A stretch of 64,000 nt of DNA from Gammaproteobacteria bacterium (GCA_016705365.1 JADIYI010000002.1:248001-312000), one strand, 5' to 3'. Positions 9,561 to 18,960 are shown, counted from the stretch's first letter. The notes: a model not told the origin generated them from the sequence alone. A program made the numbers and translations.

Positions 9561-10451
9561 TCACCATTTGCGCTGCTCCTTCAGATAATCCAGCAGCTGG
9601 CGCAAGGCAGCCGGCATGTGCCGGTTGCGCACATAGTAGACATTGAAACCCGGCAGGGAGCTCACTTCGTCCTGCAATAACGGCAGCAGCATGCCGTTGT
9701 CGAGATACGGCTGTACGTCAGCCAGCAGCATGCAGCCGATCCCGCCGCCATGGAGCAGACTTTGCAGCAGCACGACATCGTCGTTGATGGAGAAATTACC
9801 CGAGGGTATGAAATCGAATCGCCGCGGGCCGTCCTGAAGGTGCCACGGGAACAACTGACCGGTGGTGGGATGGACCACGCGCAGGCAGTTGTGGTCGCGC
9901 AGATCATCGGTGGTCAGCGGCTCGCCATATCGCCGCAGGTAATCGGGTGAGGCCACAATGCTGAGCGGCAGGTCCGGCGTCAGCGGGAGCGCCACCATAT
10001 CCTTTTCCAGCAGGCTTCCGATACGCACGCCCGCATCGAATCCACGCGCCACGATATCGGTGATCGTATCGTCTACCGTCAGTTCCAACTCGATGTTGCG
10101 GTGCTGATGACAGAATTCGCTGAGCGCTGGCACCAGTGCCAGCCGCGCCGCTGCGCGCGAGGCCACCAGGCGCAGACGGCCGGTATCCATATTGCTGACC
10201 TGATGCAGCGACTGTGCGAGATCCTGCAGCAGCGGCTGAACACGGGCTAGCAGCAACTCGCCCGCATGAGTCAGCCTGACACTGCGCGTGGTGCGATTGA
10301 GCAGGCGTACATCCAGCCTGTCCTCCAGCGCCCGAACCGTCTGGCTCATAGTCGAAGGAGCCAGGCCCAGATGATTGGCCGCTTTACGAAAACTGCAACG
10401 CTCTGCCACTGCGACGAATGCCCGCAGCTGCGTAAACTCCGCTCCGCCCAT
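9561..10451 (-). CDS. LysR-family transcriptional regulator
   Basis: The 296-residue protein has an N-terminal winged helix-turn-helix (FTQLRAFVAVAERCSFRKAA, then APSTMSQTVRALEDRL, about residues 5-55). A periplasmic-binding-protein-like effector domain follows. It is divergent from the aldo/keto reductase at 10696 and sits just upstream of the alcohol dehydrogenase on its own strand. The 240-base divergent gap is the usual place for its operator. I infer control of one or both neighbours. The effector is unknown. Confidence 0.9.
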   Translation of the reverse strand: MGGAEFTQLRAFVAVAERCSFRKAANHLGLAPSTMSQTVRALEDRLDVRLLNRTTRSVRLTHAGELLLARVQPLLQDLAQSLHQVSNMDTGRLRLVASRAAARLALVPALSEFCHQHRNIELELTVDDTITDIVARGFDAGVRIGSLLEKDMVALPLTPDLPLSIVASPDYLRRYGEPLTTDDLRDHNCLRVVHPTTGQLFPWHLQDGPRRFDFIPSGNFSINDDVVLLQSLLHGGGIGCMLLADVQPYLDNGMLLPLLQDEVSSLPGFNVYYVRNRHMPAALRQLLDYLKEQRKW

Positions 10452-10491
10452 TGTGTGGCTCAGCTGAACAACCTGTTTTGATTGTAACGGA

Positions 10492-10520
10492 TTATCGATT
10501 ACTCACAACTGGTCTATTCT
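10492..10520 (+). promoter_or_regulatory. Candidate promoter toward the aldo/keto reductase
   Basis: TTATCG (10492-10497) and TATTCT (10515-10520) are 17 bases apart in the LysR divergent gap, and a GCGCC discriminator follows. The -35 is poor, as expected if an activator is needed. It would leave a leader of about 165 bases in which I see no convincing gene. Confidence 0.35.
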
Positions 10521-10695
10521 GCGCCTCGTCATTGATGTGGACAACCAAATCCAGCGGACAGCAATGCCGGGAGAGACACACAGAATCCACCAGGCCTGCG
10601 TCGGGAATCATGGGCAGGATTGAACGCATGATCATCGTAAACCCACGGGCCACACGGATGCCCGGATTGTCATACCGCAGGAACGTCGCTTGATC

Positions 10696-11667
10696 ATGAT
10701 GCAACAGCAGCGGCTTGCGGGTTCCGATCTGATTGTGAGCCCCTTGTGCCTGGGCTCCAATCAGTTTGGCACCGCCCTGGATGATGCCGCAGCAGCGGCA
10801 ATTCTGGACGCATTCATCTCCGCTGGTGGCAACTTCATCGACACCGCACGCTCCTACGGTGACTGGATTCCCGATGCGCCGCGCGGAGCGAGTGAACGCA
10901 CGCTCGGTCGTCTGTTGGCCTGTCGTGACCGCACGAGCCTGGTCATCGCAACCAAAGGATGTGAGTTCGATTATCGCGCCGGCAATTTTGCGCCGCGGGT
11001 AACGCCGGCGCATTTGCGCGCAGACCTCGCCGCCAGCCTCGATGCCCTGCAATGCAATCATGTCGATCTGTACTGGTTGCACCGCGATGACTCGTCGCGG
11101 CCAGTAGAGCCTCTGATCGATGCCCTGATCGAGGAGCAACAGGCGGGGCGGATCAGGTATTTCGGCTGCTCGAACTGGTCGCCGACGCGCATCGCCGAAG
11201 GCCTGGCTTACGCGCTGCGCATCGGCCATGCAGGTTTTCTGGCCTGTCAGCCGCTCTGGGGCCTGGCGGAGCCAAACCGGGAAGCCATGCAGCGCTACTG
11301 CCCCGGCGGCTACTACGAAGATGGCTATCAGTCGCTCCATGCGGCCGGGTTGACGATGATTCCCTATTCAGGTCAAAGCCGCGGGGTCTTCAGCAAGCTC
11401 GCACAAGGTGGCGAGAGCAGCCTGGGTCAGGAACTGCTCGATTTGTACCTGAATGACGTGAATCGACGGCGCCTGAAGCTGGTGCAGCAGCTGGCACAAA
11501 CACACAACGCCTCGATCAATCAGGTGGTGCTGGCGTATTTGCTGTGCCAGAAGGCGCAGACGATTCCAATCATTGGCGCCAGTCACCCCGAGCAGATCAT
11601 CGACAGTGTAGGCGCCTGTACTCTGCGGCTGAGCACCGATGAACTGTCCGCAATGCAGGCAGGTTGA
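10696..11667 (+). CDS. Aldo/keto reductase
   Basis: The roughly 323-residue TIM-barrel oxidoreductase carries the family tetrad: Asp and Tyr in FIDTARSYGD, Lys in VIATKGC and His in YWLHRDD. It should reduce an aldehyde or ketone, or the reverse, using NADPH. A TTG at 10690 and ATGs at 10696 and 10699 compete as starts. The AGGAA at 10679-10683 suits any of them, and I take 10696. It lies between LysR and the second receptor gene, whose ATG is about 105 bases further on, so cotranscription is likely. The substrate is unknown. Confidence 0.88.
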   Translation: MMQQQRLAGSDLIVSPLCLGSNQFGTALDDAAAAAILDAFISAGGNFIDTARSYGDWIPDAPRGASERTLGRLLACRDRTSLVIATKGCEFDYRAGNFAPRVTPAHLRADLAASLDALQCNHVDLYWLHRDDSSRPVEPLIDALIEEQQAGRIRYFGCSNWSPTRIAEGLAYALRIGHAGFLACQPLWGLAEPNREAMQRYCPGGYYEDGYQSLHAAGLTMIPYSGQSRGVFSKLAQGGESSLGQELLDLYLNDVNRRRLKLVQQLAQTHNASINQVVLAYLLCQKAQTIPIIGASHPEQIIDSVGACTLRLSTDELSAMQAG

Positions 11668-11771
11668 TGGTGTGGCCGCCGCGACTGTTCACAATAACTG
11701 CATGCTCGAGATTCAGACCACAGTCATTTTTCAGTAGCACAACCACCCGATTCATTCAGGAGACTCAGATA

Positions 11772-14078
11772 ATGAAGAAGCGCTCTCGTGCCAACATGGC
11801 CGGTGGCACGGCCATCCTTGCTGCCATGTGTTTCAATCCCGATGTTCTTGCGCAGGGGACCGAGTCCGCGCACGCATCAGGACAGCTCGAGGAAATCATC
11901 GTGACCGCACGCCGGCAGGAAGAAAGCCTGCAGCAGACTCCGGTCGCGGTCACTGCCGTTTCGGGCAAACTGCTCGATCAGCTCAACGTCCAGGACGTGA
12001 CCAAGCTGGGACAGCTGGCCCCGAACCTGGTCATCGTACAGCAGACTTCCAGTCTGAACGCTGCCTCGATCTTCATTCGCGGCATCGGCCAGACCGAACC
12101 CGCCGCCACCGCGGAAGCAGGTGTCGGCCTCTATCTCGATGGCGTGTACATCGCGCGCACGGCCGGCGCGATTTTCGATCTCGTGGATGTCGAACGCATC
12201 GAGGTACTGCGCGGTCCGCAGGGCACACTCTTCGGCCGCAATACCACGGGCGGAGCCGTACAGCTGGTCACCAAGCAGCCCACTGACGAGTTCGGCTTCG
12301 AAGGCAAGGCGGGGTACGGGAGTGACAACGACTGGTACACCCGCGCCCGCATCGATACGGGACTGCTCGGCGGCAGTTCGATCAAGGCGACTCTCGCCTA
12401 CGTGCACCGGGAGCGTGACGGCTATTTCAACAACACCCTCGCCAGTAGCGACGAGGATCCCGGATCGCTGGACAACAATTCGGTCTGGCTCGCGATTCAC
12501 GGGGATTTTGGTGACGCTTTCACGGCAGATCTGACATTCGATTACGGCAAGCGCACAGGCGCGCCGGTCTTTTTCCAGTTGGTCGGCGCGACTGACGATT
12601 TGCGAAATTACTACGGGCAGTCGCCGTCTTATGGCGGCGCGCCGTTCGTGGTTACCGGCAAGCGGCTCGACAAGGGCCAACAGTCATCCTACTACGGACG
12701 CTTTGACAGCAAGGGGGAGGTATTCGGTGGCGCGCTCACACTGACCTACGACTTCAGCGATTCACTTGCGCTCAAATCGATCAGTGCGGCGCGTGGCTTC
12801 AATCAGGACACGATCTGTGCCCTCGGAGGCAACGGCGTGATGCGTGGCTTCGTGCTCGACCCGGTCACCTATGCGCCGGTTGGCATCGAGGACCTCAACG
12901 GGCCCTACACCTGCAACAACGATCCCCAGCGCCAAAATCAGTATTCGCAGGAACTGCAACTGGTGGGCGGTACGGAACGCTGGAAATACGTTGGCGGCTT
13001 GTTCTACTTTGATGAGACCGCGGACGAACACAATGAACAAAGCCTGACCTTTGTGCTGCCTGGCGGACAGGCGGGGCTCAACCTTGCACCGCTCTCCGCG
13101 TTCGGCGGCGACACGACGTCGAAAGCCATCTTCGGCCAGGTGGGCTACCGTCCGCCCGTGCTCGAGGACAAGCTCGAGATTACCGTGGGAGGACGCTATA
13201 CCAAGGATAACAAGACGTTCTGGTCGAATGCGTTTCCGGAGAAAGGCGACCAGGATTTCGACAACGACTCCTGGCTGTTCTCACTCGACTACCAGTTCAC
13301 CGACGAGTTGATGGCCTATGCGCGGGTGTCGACCGGCTACAAGGCCGGCGGCTTTTCGCCGCGTGCCACGGTGCTGACGAGTTTCGAGCCCGAGGAGGCG
13401 ACATCCTATGAGATCGGCCTGAAGGCGCAGTGGCTCGACAACAGGCTGCGCACGAACCTGGCCCTGTTCACTACGGACTACACCGATCTGCAGATCCAGC
13501 AGTTCCTCGCCGATGCGGCTGGTGCGAGCGCAGCAATCGTGAATGCAGGTGAAGCGACCTTTCGCGGTGGCGAACTCGAAGTAGTCGCCCTCGTGACTGA
13601 CAATCTGACGCTGACGGCGGCAATGGGTTATGTGGACCCCACCTACGATGAATACCTGTACCGCGATCCGGTCACGGGCGTAGTGACTGATGTGTCGGAC
13701 CAGGCCAGGTTCATCCAGATGACCAGGAGCAACTGGAACGTGAGCGCGGAATACCTGTTCGAGCCGTTCGCCTTCGGCGAACTGGGAGCGCGGGTCGATT
13801 ACGCCCAGAGCAGCGAGCGTTATATGCACCCGCTCGATTGGGAGACTCCGTTCAACGAGGAGATTCACGACCCGGGGCACGAAAATCTCAGCGCGCGCAT
13901 CTCCCTGACCGGGTTGCGCTTGGGCGAAACAGGGACCTGGGAGCTTGGCGTCTGGGGAGATAACCTGACCGACCAGAACAACGTCGGTGATGGTATCGAT
14001 TTCGGCTCGCTGGGCTTTGCCGGCAAGTACTGGCTGGAACCCCGTCGCTTTGGTGTCGACGTCAAGATGATTCTCTGA
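11772..14078 (+). CDS. TonB-dependent outer membrane receptor
   Basis: The 768-residue receptor starts at ATG 11772, with AGGAGA at 11758-11763 eight bases before it. An in-frame TTG 108 bases upstream would spoil the signal peptide. The peptide ends near VLAQG, followed by the EEIIVTARRQEESLQQTPVA TonB-box region. The plug contains LRGPQGTLFGRNTTGG, and the barrel contains YARVSTGYKAGGFSPR. It resembles the receptor at 3588 in type but is not a close copy. The locus suggests import of an organic substrate rather than iron. No FecI/FecR pair is nearby. Confidence 0.92.
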   Translation: MKKRSRANMAGGTAILAAMCFNPDVLAQGTESAHASGQLEEIIVTARRQEESLQQTPVAVTAVSGKLLDQLNVQDVTKLGQLAPNLVIVQQTSSLNAASIFIRGIGQTEPAATAEAGVGLYLDGVYIARTAGAIFDLVDVERIEVLRGPQGTLFGRNTTGGAVQLVTKQPTDEFGFEGKAGYGSDNDWYTRARIDTGLLGGSSIKATLAYVHRERDGYFNNTLASSDEDPGSLDNNSVWLAIHGDFGDAFTADLTFDYGKRTGAPVFFQLVGATDDLRNYYGQSPSYGGAPFVVTGKRLDKGQQSSYYGRFDSKGEVFGGALTLTYDFSDSLALKSISAARGFNQDTICALGGNGVMRGFVLDPVTYAPVGIEDLNGPYTCNNDPQRQNQYSQELQLVGGTERWKYVGGLFYFDETADEHNEQSLTFVLPGGQAGLNLAPLSAFGGDTTSKAIFGQVGYRPPVLEDKLEITVGGRYTKDNKTFWSNAFPEKGDQDFDNDSWLFSLDYQFTDELMAYARVSTGYKAGGFSPRATVLTSFEPEEATSYEIGLKAQWLDNRLRTNLALFTTDYTDLQIQQFLADAAGASAAIVNAGEATFRGGELEVVALVTDNLTLTAAMGYVDPTYDEYLYRDPVTGVVTDVSDQARFIQMTRSNWNVSAEYLFEPFAFGELGARVDYAQSSERYMHPLDWETPFNEEIHDPGHENLSARISLTGLRLGETGTWELGVWGDNLTDQNNVGDGIDFGSLGFAGKYWLEPRRFGVDVKMIL

Positions 14079-14592
14079 GGTGCGTTCGCAACACGCCAAG
14101 GAGTCGATTCCGGCCCGTGCGCGGTGCACGGACATGAGAGAGCCCTTCTCCATGACCGCCACCGCGCGAACCCGGTAAAAGCTGCTGGCTCTGGCCGAAA
14201 AGCGCGGTGCGAGCTTGTCCCCGAGCGCCATGCGACCAGTTCGATCTCCAGCATACCGCTGCGGCGTCCATCTCCCGGATATCACCATCCTGCATCAACG
14301 CGGGCGCCAGAGATCATCATGCATTGAATGCTTGCGGTACGCAGCCCCACCTCCCCCCACCTCCCCCCACCTCCCCCCACCTCCCCCCAGCCCGGCGTGT
14401 CGCGAGGGGGCGCGCCATCACATGGGTATCGAAGACCTGCACCTCGCTGTGATGCAGCGTTATCGAGACGTTGCGCACGACGAACACGCTACGCAATCGT
14501 TTGGTAAAACTGCCACAGGGATCGGCTAGAGCCGCCCTTATTAGAGATCGCCAACGAGATCAAGCAGGCTGTCCGGTGACAGCGATTGCAAC
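14079..14592. other. Long intergenic stretch with no convincing gene
   Basis: This gap of about 514 bases holds short proline-rich open frames driven by the C-rich repeat at 14345-14389 but nothing with a ribosome-binding site or recognisable protein. I see no terminator with a T-run after the receptor. Confidence 0.5.
14345..14389. repeat. 10-bp C-rich tandem repeat
   Basis: The unit CTCCCCCCAC is repeated about four and a half times without interruption, the last copy ending in G. It lies between the second receptor gene and the MFS transporter. Such homopurine/homopyrimidine arrays are prone to slippage and to triplex or G-quadruplex formation on the G-rich strand. Confidence 0.9.
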
Positions 14593-14690
14593 GTGTTCAA
14601 GTCGGGAGAGTCCATCGGGCTTGCCGTCAATTGCGAATCCTCGGCAAATGCAGTTGCTACCCTCCCTGTGCCGTGGCGTGGACCGCGGTC

Positions 14691-14696
14691 TATACT
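14691..14696 (+). promoter_or_regulatory. Candidate -10 element for the MFS transporter
   Basis: TATACT followed by GCGCGC resembles the -10 plus GC discriminator seen before several genes here (3469, 18354, 25472). No good -35 is visible at 16-18 bases. If real, translation must begin after about 14703. Confidence 0.35.
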
Positions 14697-14730
14697 GCGC
14701 GCGGCCTGCGCCCCGCCAGAGGATACCGAT

Positions 14731-16011
14731 ATCGACAAGCAGCATTCCCGGACTCCGAGCCCCGCCTACGCGAACTATGTTCTCGTCCTGCTGAGCCTCG
14801 TCTATGTCGTCAACTTCATCGACCGCCAGATCCTCGCCATGCTGATCGTGCCGATCAAGGAAGAGTTCGGTGTCTCGGACACCGCACTCGGGCTGCTCTC
14901 GGGATTTGCGTTTGCGCTGCTCTACACGCTGGCCGGAATTCCGATCGCGCGCTGGGCCGATCGTGGCTCACGCACGCGCATCATCGCGCTCGCGCTCACC
15001 CTGTGGAGTGCGGTGACCGCGGCCTGCGGACTCGCGCGCAGTTTTGTCGAACTCGCGCTGCTGCGCGTACTGGTCGGCGTCGGCGAGGCGGGCGGCAACC
15101 CGCCCTCGCACTCGCTCATCGCGGATTACTTCCCGCCGCACAAACGCGCCACTGCACTGTCGATCTACGCGTGGGGCGTCTACATCGGCTCGGCGATCGC
15201 GTTCCTCGCCGGTGGCTACCTGGTGACGAATTACAGCTGGAGGACGGCGTTCTTTGTCGTCGGGCTACCGGGGCTGTTTCTGGCAGCGATCGTCGCGCTG
15301 ACCGTGCGCGAACTGCCACGCGGCGCCTCCGAGCAGCGCGTGGAATCCAGCGTACAGCCGTCGTTCCCCGAGGTGTTGCGCCACCTGCTCCGACGGCGAG
15401 CCTTCGTGTACATCGTGCTCGGCGCCTCGGTGCAGTCGCTGTCAGGCTACCGAGTCCTGACCTGGGGGCCAACGTTCCTGCACCGCGTACACGAGATGCC
15501 GTGGACCGAGATCGGAACGTTCCTCGGGTGGATCATCGGGCTCGCGGGATGCCTCGGGGCCTATGCCGGCGGCCGGCTCGCGGACCGCTTTGGGGCGCGC
15601 GACGCAAGCTGGTACATGCGTCTGCCGGCGCTGCAGTCGATCGCCGGGGTGCCGTTCGTGCTCGGGTTCGCGCTGCTGCCTCAGCAGTATTCGCTGCTCG
15701 CGTTCATCCCGTTCTACGCACTCGGCGCGATGTACGTCGGTCCGATGTTCTCGATGGTGCAGGGGCTGGTGCCGCTGCGCATGCGCGCGACGGCGTCGGC
15801 ACTGCTGCTCTTCGTCGTGAACCTGATCGGCCTGGGACTCGGACCGCTATCGGTGGGTGTGCTCAACGACTACGTGTTCGGACCGCATTATGGCGAGCTC
15901 GCGATCCGCTACTCGATGCTCGTGATCGGCCTGCTCGGTGGCACCGCGAGCCTGCTGTTCTGGCAGGCGTCACGCACGCTCGCGGCGGATCTCGCGCTAC
16001 GGGAAGACTGA
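14731..16011 (+). CDS. Major facilitator superfamily transporter (start unclear)
   Basis: This is a 12-helix MFS protein with NFIDRQILAMLI in helix 1, GxxxxxxRWADRGSR between helices 2 and 3 and GVGEAGGNPPSHSLIADYF in helices 4-5. The pattern is that of spinster-like or hexuronate/anion-type MFS carriers common next to catabolic genes. Homology starts near SPAYANYVLVLLSLVYVVN. No ATG, GTG or TTG lies in frame between the candidate -10 at 14691 and helix 1. The best ribosome-binding site, AGAGGA at 14718-14723, precedes an ATC at 14731. The frame is open from GTG 14593, which is the conventional alternative (472 residues). The substrate is unknown. Confidence 0.85.
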   Translation: MDKQHSRTPSPAYANYVLVLLSLVYVVNFIDRQILAMLIVPIKEEFGVSDTALGLLSGFAFALLYTLAGIPIARWADRGSRTRIIALALTLWSAVTAACGLARSFVELALLRVLVGVGEAGGNPPSHSLIADYFPPHKRATALSIYAWGVYIGSAIAFLAGGYLVTNYSWRTAFFVVGLPGLFLAAIVALTVRELPRGASEQRVESSVQPSFPEVLRHLLRRRAFVYIVLGASVQSLSGYRVLTWGPTFLHRVHEMPWTEIGTFLGWIIGLAGCLGAYAGGRLADRFGARDASWYMRLPALQSIAGVPFVLGFALLPQQYSLLAFIPFYALGAMYVGPMFSMVQGLVPLRMRATASALLLFVVNLIGLGLGPLSVGVLNDYVFGPHYGELAIRYSMLVIGLLGGTASLLFWQASRTLAADLALRED

Positions 16012-16062
16012 GCGTCGCGACGCCTGCTTTTTCGACGCTAACAATGAGCGGGCAAGGCCCGG

Positions 16063-17223
16063 CTAACGCGTCATCGACGCCATGACCAGGTCACCGAGCC
16101 GCTGCAGCCGCTGGATATGATGGCTGTCTTCCATCAGGCCGGTGGACAGGAATGAGAAGCTGAGTTCGTTGTCCCGATCGACCCAGAAGCAGCTCGATCC
16201 CGCGCCCCAGCCACACAGGGTTCGCGGAGAGCAGAAATTGCTGATGGGCCCCGGAGTCAGGCCCTCCCCGCGGACGAAAAAGCCGATGCCGATATTGGCC
16301 GGCCATGGCTCCCAGCCGCGAAACCCGCGCGTGTAATCGAACAGGCCATTGGGCTTGTTGCCGGTAAAATTGCGGGCGCAATAATCGATGGTGCGTGGCG
16401 ACAGGATACGGGTTCCCTCGAGTTCGCCACCATTGGCGAGCATCTGCGCGAAACGATGCAGATCGTCGATCGTGGTGAGGAAGCCGCCGGCCGGAATCTC
16501 GCAGCCGGGGACGAGGATCAGCTGACCCAGGCCCTCGAGTTCTTCAGGCACAAACAATCCGGGCTCCCTGTAGCAGGCCACCACCGGACAGACGCGATCG
16601 AGCAGATCCGCGCGTGGTCCGAGGCTGGTGTCAATCATCCCGAGTGGCGTGAACAGATCCTGCGCGATCATCGTGGTAAAGTCGCGGCGCCCTTCATCGA
16701 CTGCCCGGAGCACCTCGGCGAGAACGGAATGCGCCGCGATGATCGAATAGTTCACCCGCTCGCCGGGTGCCGATTCGGGGCGCAGTCCCGCTATGAACCC
16801 GCTCAGCCGCGCACTGTCCATCAGCACCTCGGGCGGCACGGACGGCACTGCCGCGAGGATACCGCTGGTGTGGGTGAGCAGATGGAACAGCGTCATGGCG
16901 CGCAGCTCGGGCGTCGCGAATGCCGGCAGGACTTCGCCAATGTGCAGGTCGAGGCTCAGCAGGCCACGCTCCACCCGATCGAGCGCCAGCACATTGGTGA
17001 ACTGCTTGCCGATCGACATCGAGACAAACACATCGCCGTGCTGCAGGCGCCGCCCGCTGCCACGATGGGCCCAGCCATGCACGCCCTGGTGCACGATCGT
17101 TCCGCGGTGCGCCACACGGATCGCGGCACCGTCGTAGCGCCCCGCTTCGATATCCGCATCGATCCGCGAACCGATCCTGTGCAGCCGTGCCGGATCCAGG
17201 GCAGACGTCTCCGATTGGCGCAT
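16063..17223 (-). CDS. Serine hydrolase of the beta-lactamase/EstB type
   Basis: The 386-residue protein begins at ATG 17223 with a strong GGAGG 7 bases upstream; the frame stays open further 5' but that part overlaps the divergent crotonase. The nucleophile motif is SIGK (S-x-x-K) in VFVSMSIGKQFTN, followed by LFHLLTHTSGI and VNYSIIAAHSVL, where the Tyr would be the base. These belong to the class C beta-lactamase-like fold, mostly esterases or peptidases. No signal peptide is seen, so it is probably cytoplasmic. It lies back-to-back with the crotonase at 17356, which suggests a role in the same catabolism. Confidence 0.88.
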   Translation of the reverse strand: MRQSETSALDPARLHRIGSRIDADIEAGRYDGAAIRVAHRGTIVHQGVHGWAHRGSGRRLQHGDVFVSMSIGKQFTNVLALDRVERGLLSLDLHIGEVLPAFATPELRAMTLFHLLTHTSGILAAVPSVPPEVLMDSARLSGFIAGLRPESAPGERVNYSIIAAHSVLAEVLRAVDEGRRDFTTMIAQDLFTPLGMIDTSLGPRADLLDRVCPVVACYREPGLFVPEELEGLGQLILVPGCEIPAGGFLTTIDDLHRFAQMLANGGELEGTRILSPRTIDYCARNFTGNKPNGLFDYTRGFRGWEPWPANIGIGFFVRGEGLTPGPISNFCSPRTLCGWGAGSSCFWVDRDNELSFSFLSTGLMEDSHHIQRLQRLGDLVMASMTR

Positions 17224-17355
17224 CAAACACCTCCACAAGCATTGCTGCACCGATTCTACAATGATGCGGTGCGCACAGGGTGTGCCGATTCGCTTTACGA
17301 TCGCGGAGCGATCGGCCACACTCGGCGCCTCGAGGGCAAACAGGAGTCGGACGGC

Positions 17356-18129
17356 ATGGGTTCGGTATTGTGCGAAGTGCGCGGACGGGTGTTGTGGGTC
17401 ACGATCAACCGGCCCGAGCAGCGCAACGCGATCAATGACGAAGTGATTGCGGGGATCAGTGGCGCATTGCAACGGGCGGCCACGGACCCGACCGTGCGGG
17501 CGCTGGTGCTCACCGGTGCCGGCAACCAGGCATTCTGCGCCGGGGCCGACCTCAAGCAGGCCAACCGCAGCGGGGGCGGTGTATTCACCACGGACAGCGA
17601 TACACACCCGATGATCGAGATGTTCCGCGCTGCCGAGCAATGCAACAAGCCGCTCATTGCGCGCGTCAACGGACACGTCATGGCCGGCGGACTTGGATTG
17701 CTGTGCATGTGCGATCTGGCGATTGCGGTCGACAGCGCGAAGTTCGGCACGCCGGAGGCCAGGGTCGGGGTGTTTCCGATGATGATCCTCAGCTACATGC
17801 TGCGCCTGATACCCCGTCGGCGGCTGCTGGAAATGTGCATGACCGCCGACCCGTTCAGCGCCAGCGAGGCGCTCGCTCACGGCTTGCTGAACAAGGTCGT
17901 CGCGGCAGAGGAACTCGATGCCGCGGTCGAGGCGCTGCTCGAACGCATTCTCGGCAATTCGCCGGCGGCGTTGCTGTTCGGCAAGAAGGCGTTTCATGCG
18001 ATGCAGGACATGAGCATCGGCGAGTGTTTCGAATATGCCCAGCTGATGATCTCGCGCATGAGCCAGACCGCCGATGCACGCGAGGGTATCGCGGCCTTTG
18101 CCGAAAAGCGGCCGCCAAACTGGGGCTGA
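17356..18129 (+). CDS. Enoyl-CoA hydratase/isomerase-family protein (crotonase)
   Basis: The 257-residue protein has the crotonase oxyanion segment AFCAGADLKQ at about 60-68 and GHVMAGGLGLLCMCDLAIAV at about 105. The start ATG 17356 is preceded by AGGAG. The catalytic Glu of the GGGxEL position (Glu144 in rat crotonase) appears to be Gly or Leu, while the second Glu is kept in TPEARVG. That pattern suggests an isomerase, hydrolase or lyase rather than a classical hydratase. It acts on an acyl-CoA in the cytoplasm. It is divergent from the serine hydrolase, leaving a gap of 132 bases. Confidence 0.9.
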   Translation: MGSVLCEVRGRVLWVTINRPEQRNAINDEVIAGISGALQRAATDPTVRALVLTGAGNQAFCAGADLKQANRSGGGVFTTDSDTHPMIEMFRAAEQCNKPLIARVNGHVMAGGLGLLCMCDLAIAVDSAKFGTPEARVGVFPMMILSYMLRLIPRRRLLEMCMTADPFSASEALAHGLLNKVVAAEELDAAVEALLERILGNSPAALLFGKKAFHAMQDMSIGECFEYAQLMISRMSQTADAREGIAAFAEKRPPNWG

Positions 18130-18329
18130 CGATGTCCCGCGATTCGAGCACCGAAACACGCCGCCTCCGCAACCTGATGATCACGCACTGCAGACGCGGG
18201 ACCCATGGCGGGGCACCGCGGCATCATGCCCGCCACTTCACCGGAGCTTTTTCCGAGGCGTGGGGACGGATACCCGGCAACGGTGCCTGACCTCGCCAGC
18301 GGCGCTCAATCCGGCACCGGTAGCGACGT

Positions 18330-18359
18330 TTGCCACAGTCCGGAAAAAGCCGCTAGACT
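18330..18359 (+). promoter_or_regulatory. Sigma-70-like promoter for the DUF4136 lipoprotein
   Basis: TTGCCA (18330-18335) and TAGACT (18354-18359) are 18 bases apart, with a GCGCGGG discriminator, 33 bases before the ATG at 18393. The preceding 200 bases after the crotonase hold no gene I can support. Confidence 0.55.
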
Positions 18360-18392
18360 GCGCGGGCTTTCCCACCATCAAGGATACCGGCG

Positions 18393-18947
18393 ATGTACAG
18401 GCTGTTCAGTTTATTGTCCTTCGTGGCGCTTCTCGGCGGGTGCACCAGCACGCCCAATGTCAGCACCGACTTCAACCCCGCTTACGATTTTTCTGCCAAG
18501 CACTCCTTTGCGCTGGTCAGGAAAGCGTCCACGGGCAACGGTGCCGCGCAGAGCAACGATCTGCTGAGCAATCGCATCGAAAGTGCGATCACGACAGCCC
18601 TGGCTGCGCGCGGTTTCAAGGTCGTGGAGCCAGCCCAGGCGGATATGCTGGTGAGCTTCTTTGTCACCAGCCAGAGCAAGACCGATATCCGCACCTACAA
18701 CGACGGCTTCAGCTACCGGCGCTGCTGGTCGATATCCTGCAACACCATGGCGACAACCGTCGACGTGCGGAATTACGAAGAAGGAACCCTGTTCATCGAT
18801 TTCATCGATCCCGCGTCGCGCGAACTGCAATGGCGCGGACTGGTATCGAAGCGCCTGAGCAGCAAGCGCACCTCGGCGGAGCGCGACAAACTGATCCGCG
18901 AATCGGTCGAGACCGTTCTGGCCACCTTCCCGCCCAAGCCGAACTGA
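18393..18947 (+). CDS. DUF4136 lipoprotein
   Basis: The 184-residue protein has a lipoprotein signal ending in LLGGC (Cys17). A DUF4136 body follows: the early FxxYDFSAKHSFALV, the middle AALAARGFKVVEPAQADMLVSFF, and an acid- and aromatic-rich end with GTLFIDFIDPASRELQWRG. It should sit in the outer or inner membrane facing the periplasm. The family has no agreed function. It is followed after 13 bases by the PLD-like lipoprotein, so an envelope-lipid operon is plausible. Confidence 0.9.
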   Translation: MYRLFSLLSFVALLGGCTSTPNVSTDFNPAYDFSAKHSFALVRKASTGNGAAQSNDLLSNRIESAITTALAARGFKVVEPAQADMLVSFFVTSQSKTDIRTYNDGFSYRRCWSISCNTMATTVDVRNYEEGTLFIDFIDPASRELQWRGLVSKRLSSKRTSAERDKLIRESVETVLATFPPKPN

Positions 18948-18960
18948 GCGTCCCGGACGC

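Noticed and set aside
14215..14529. Proline-rich short frames over the C-rich repeat
   Set aside because: They arise from the repeat itself and have no ribosome-binding site or conserved motif.
14586..16085. 499-residue frame overlapping the MFS gene in another frame
   Set aside because: The composition is Arg/Ala-rich noise, while the other frame gives a clear 12-helix transporter.
17224..18159. N-terminal extension of the serine hydrolase to about 698 residues
   Set aside because: It is the antisense of the crotonase. ATG 17223 with GGAGG gives the family's normal length.
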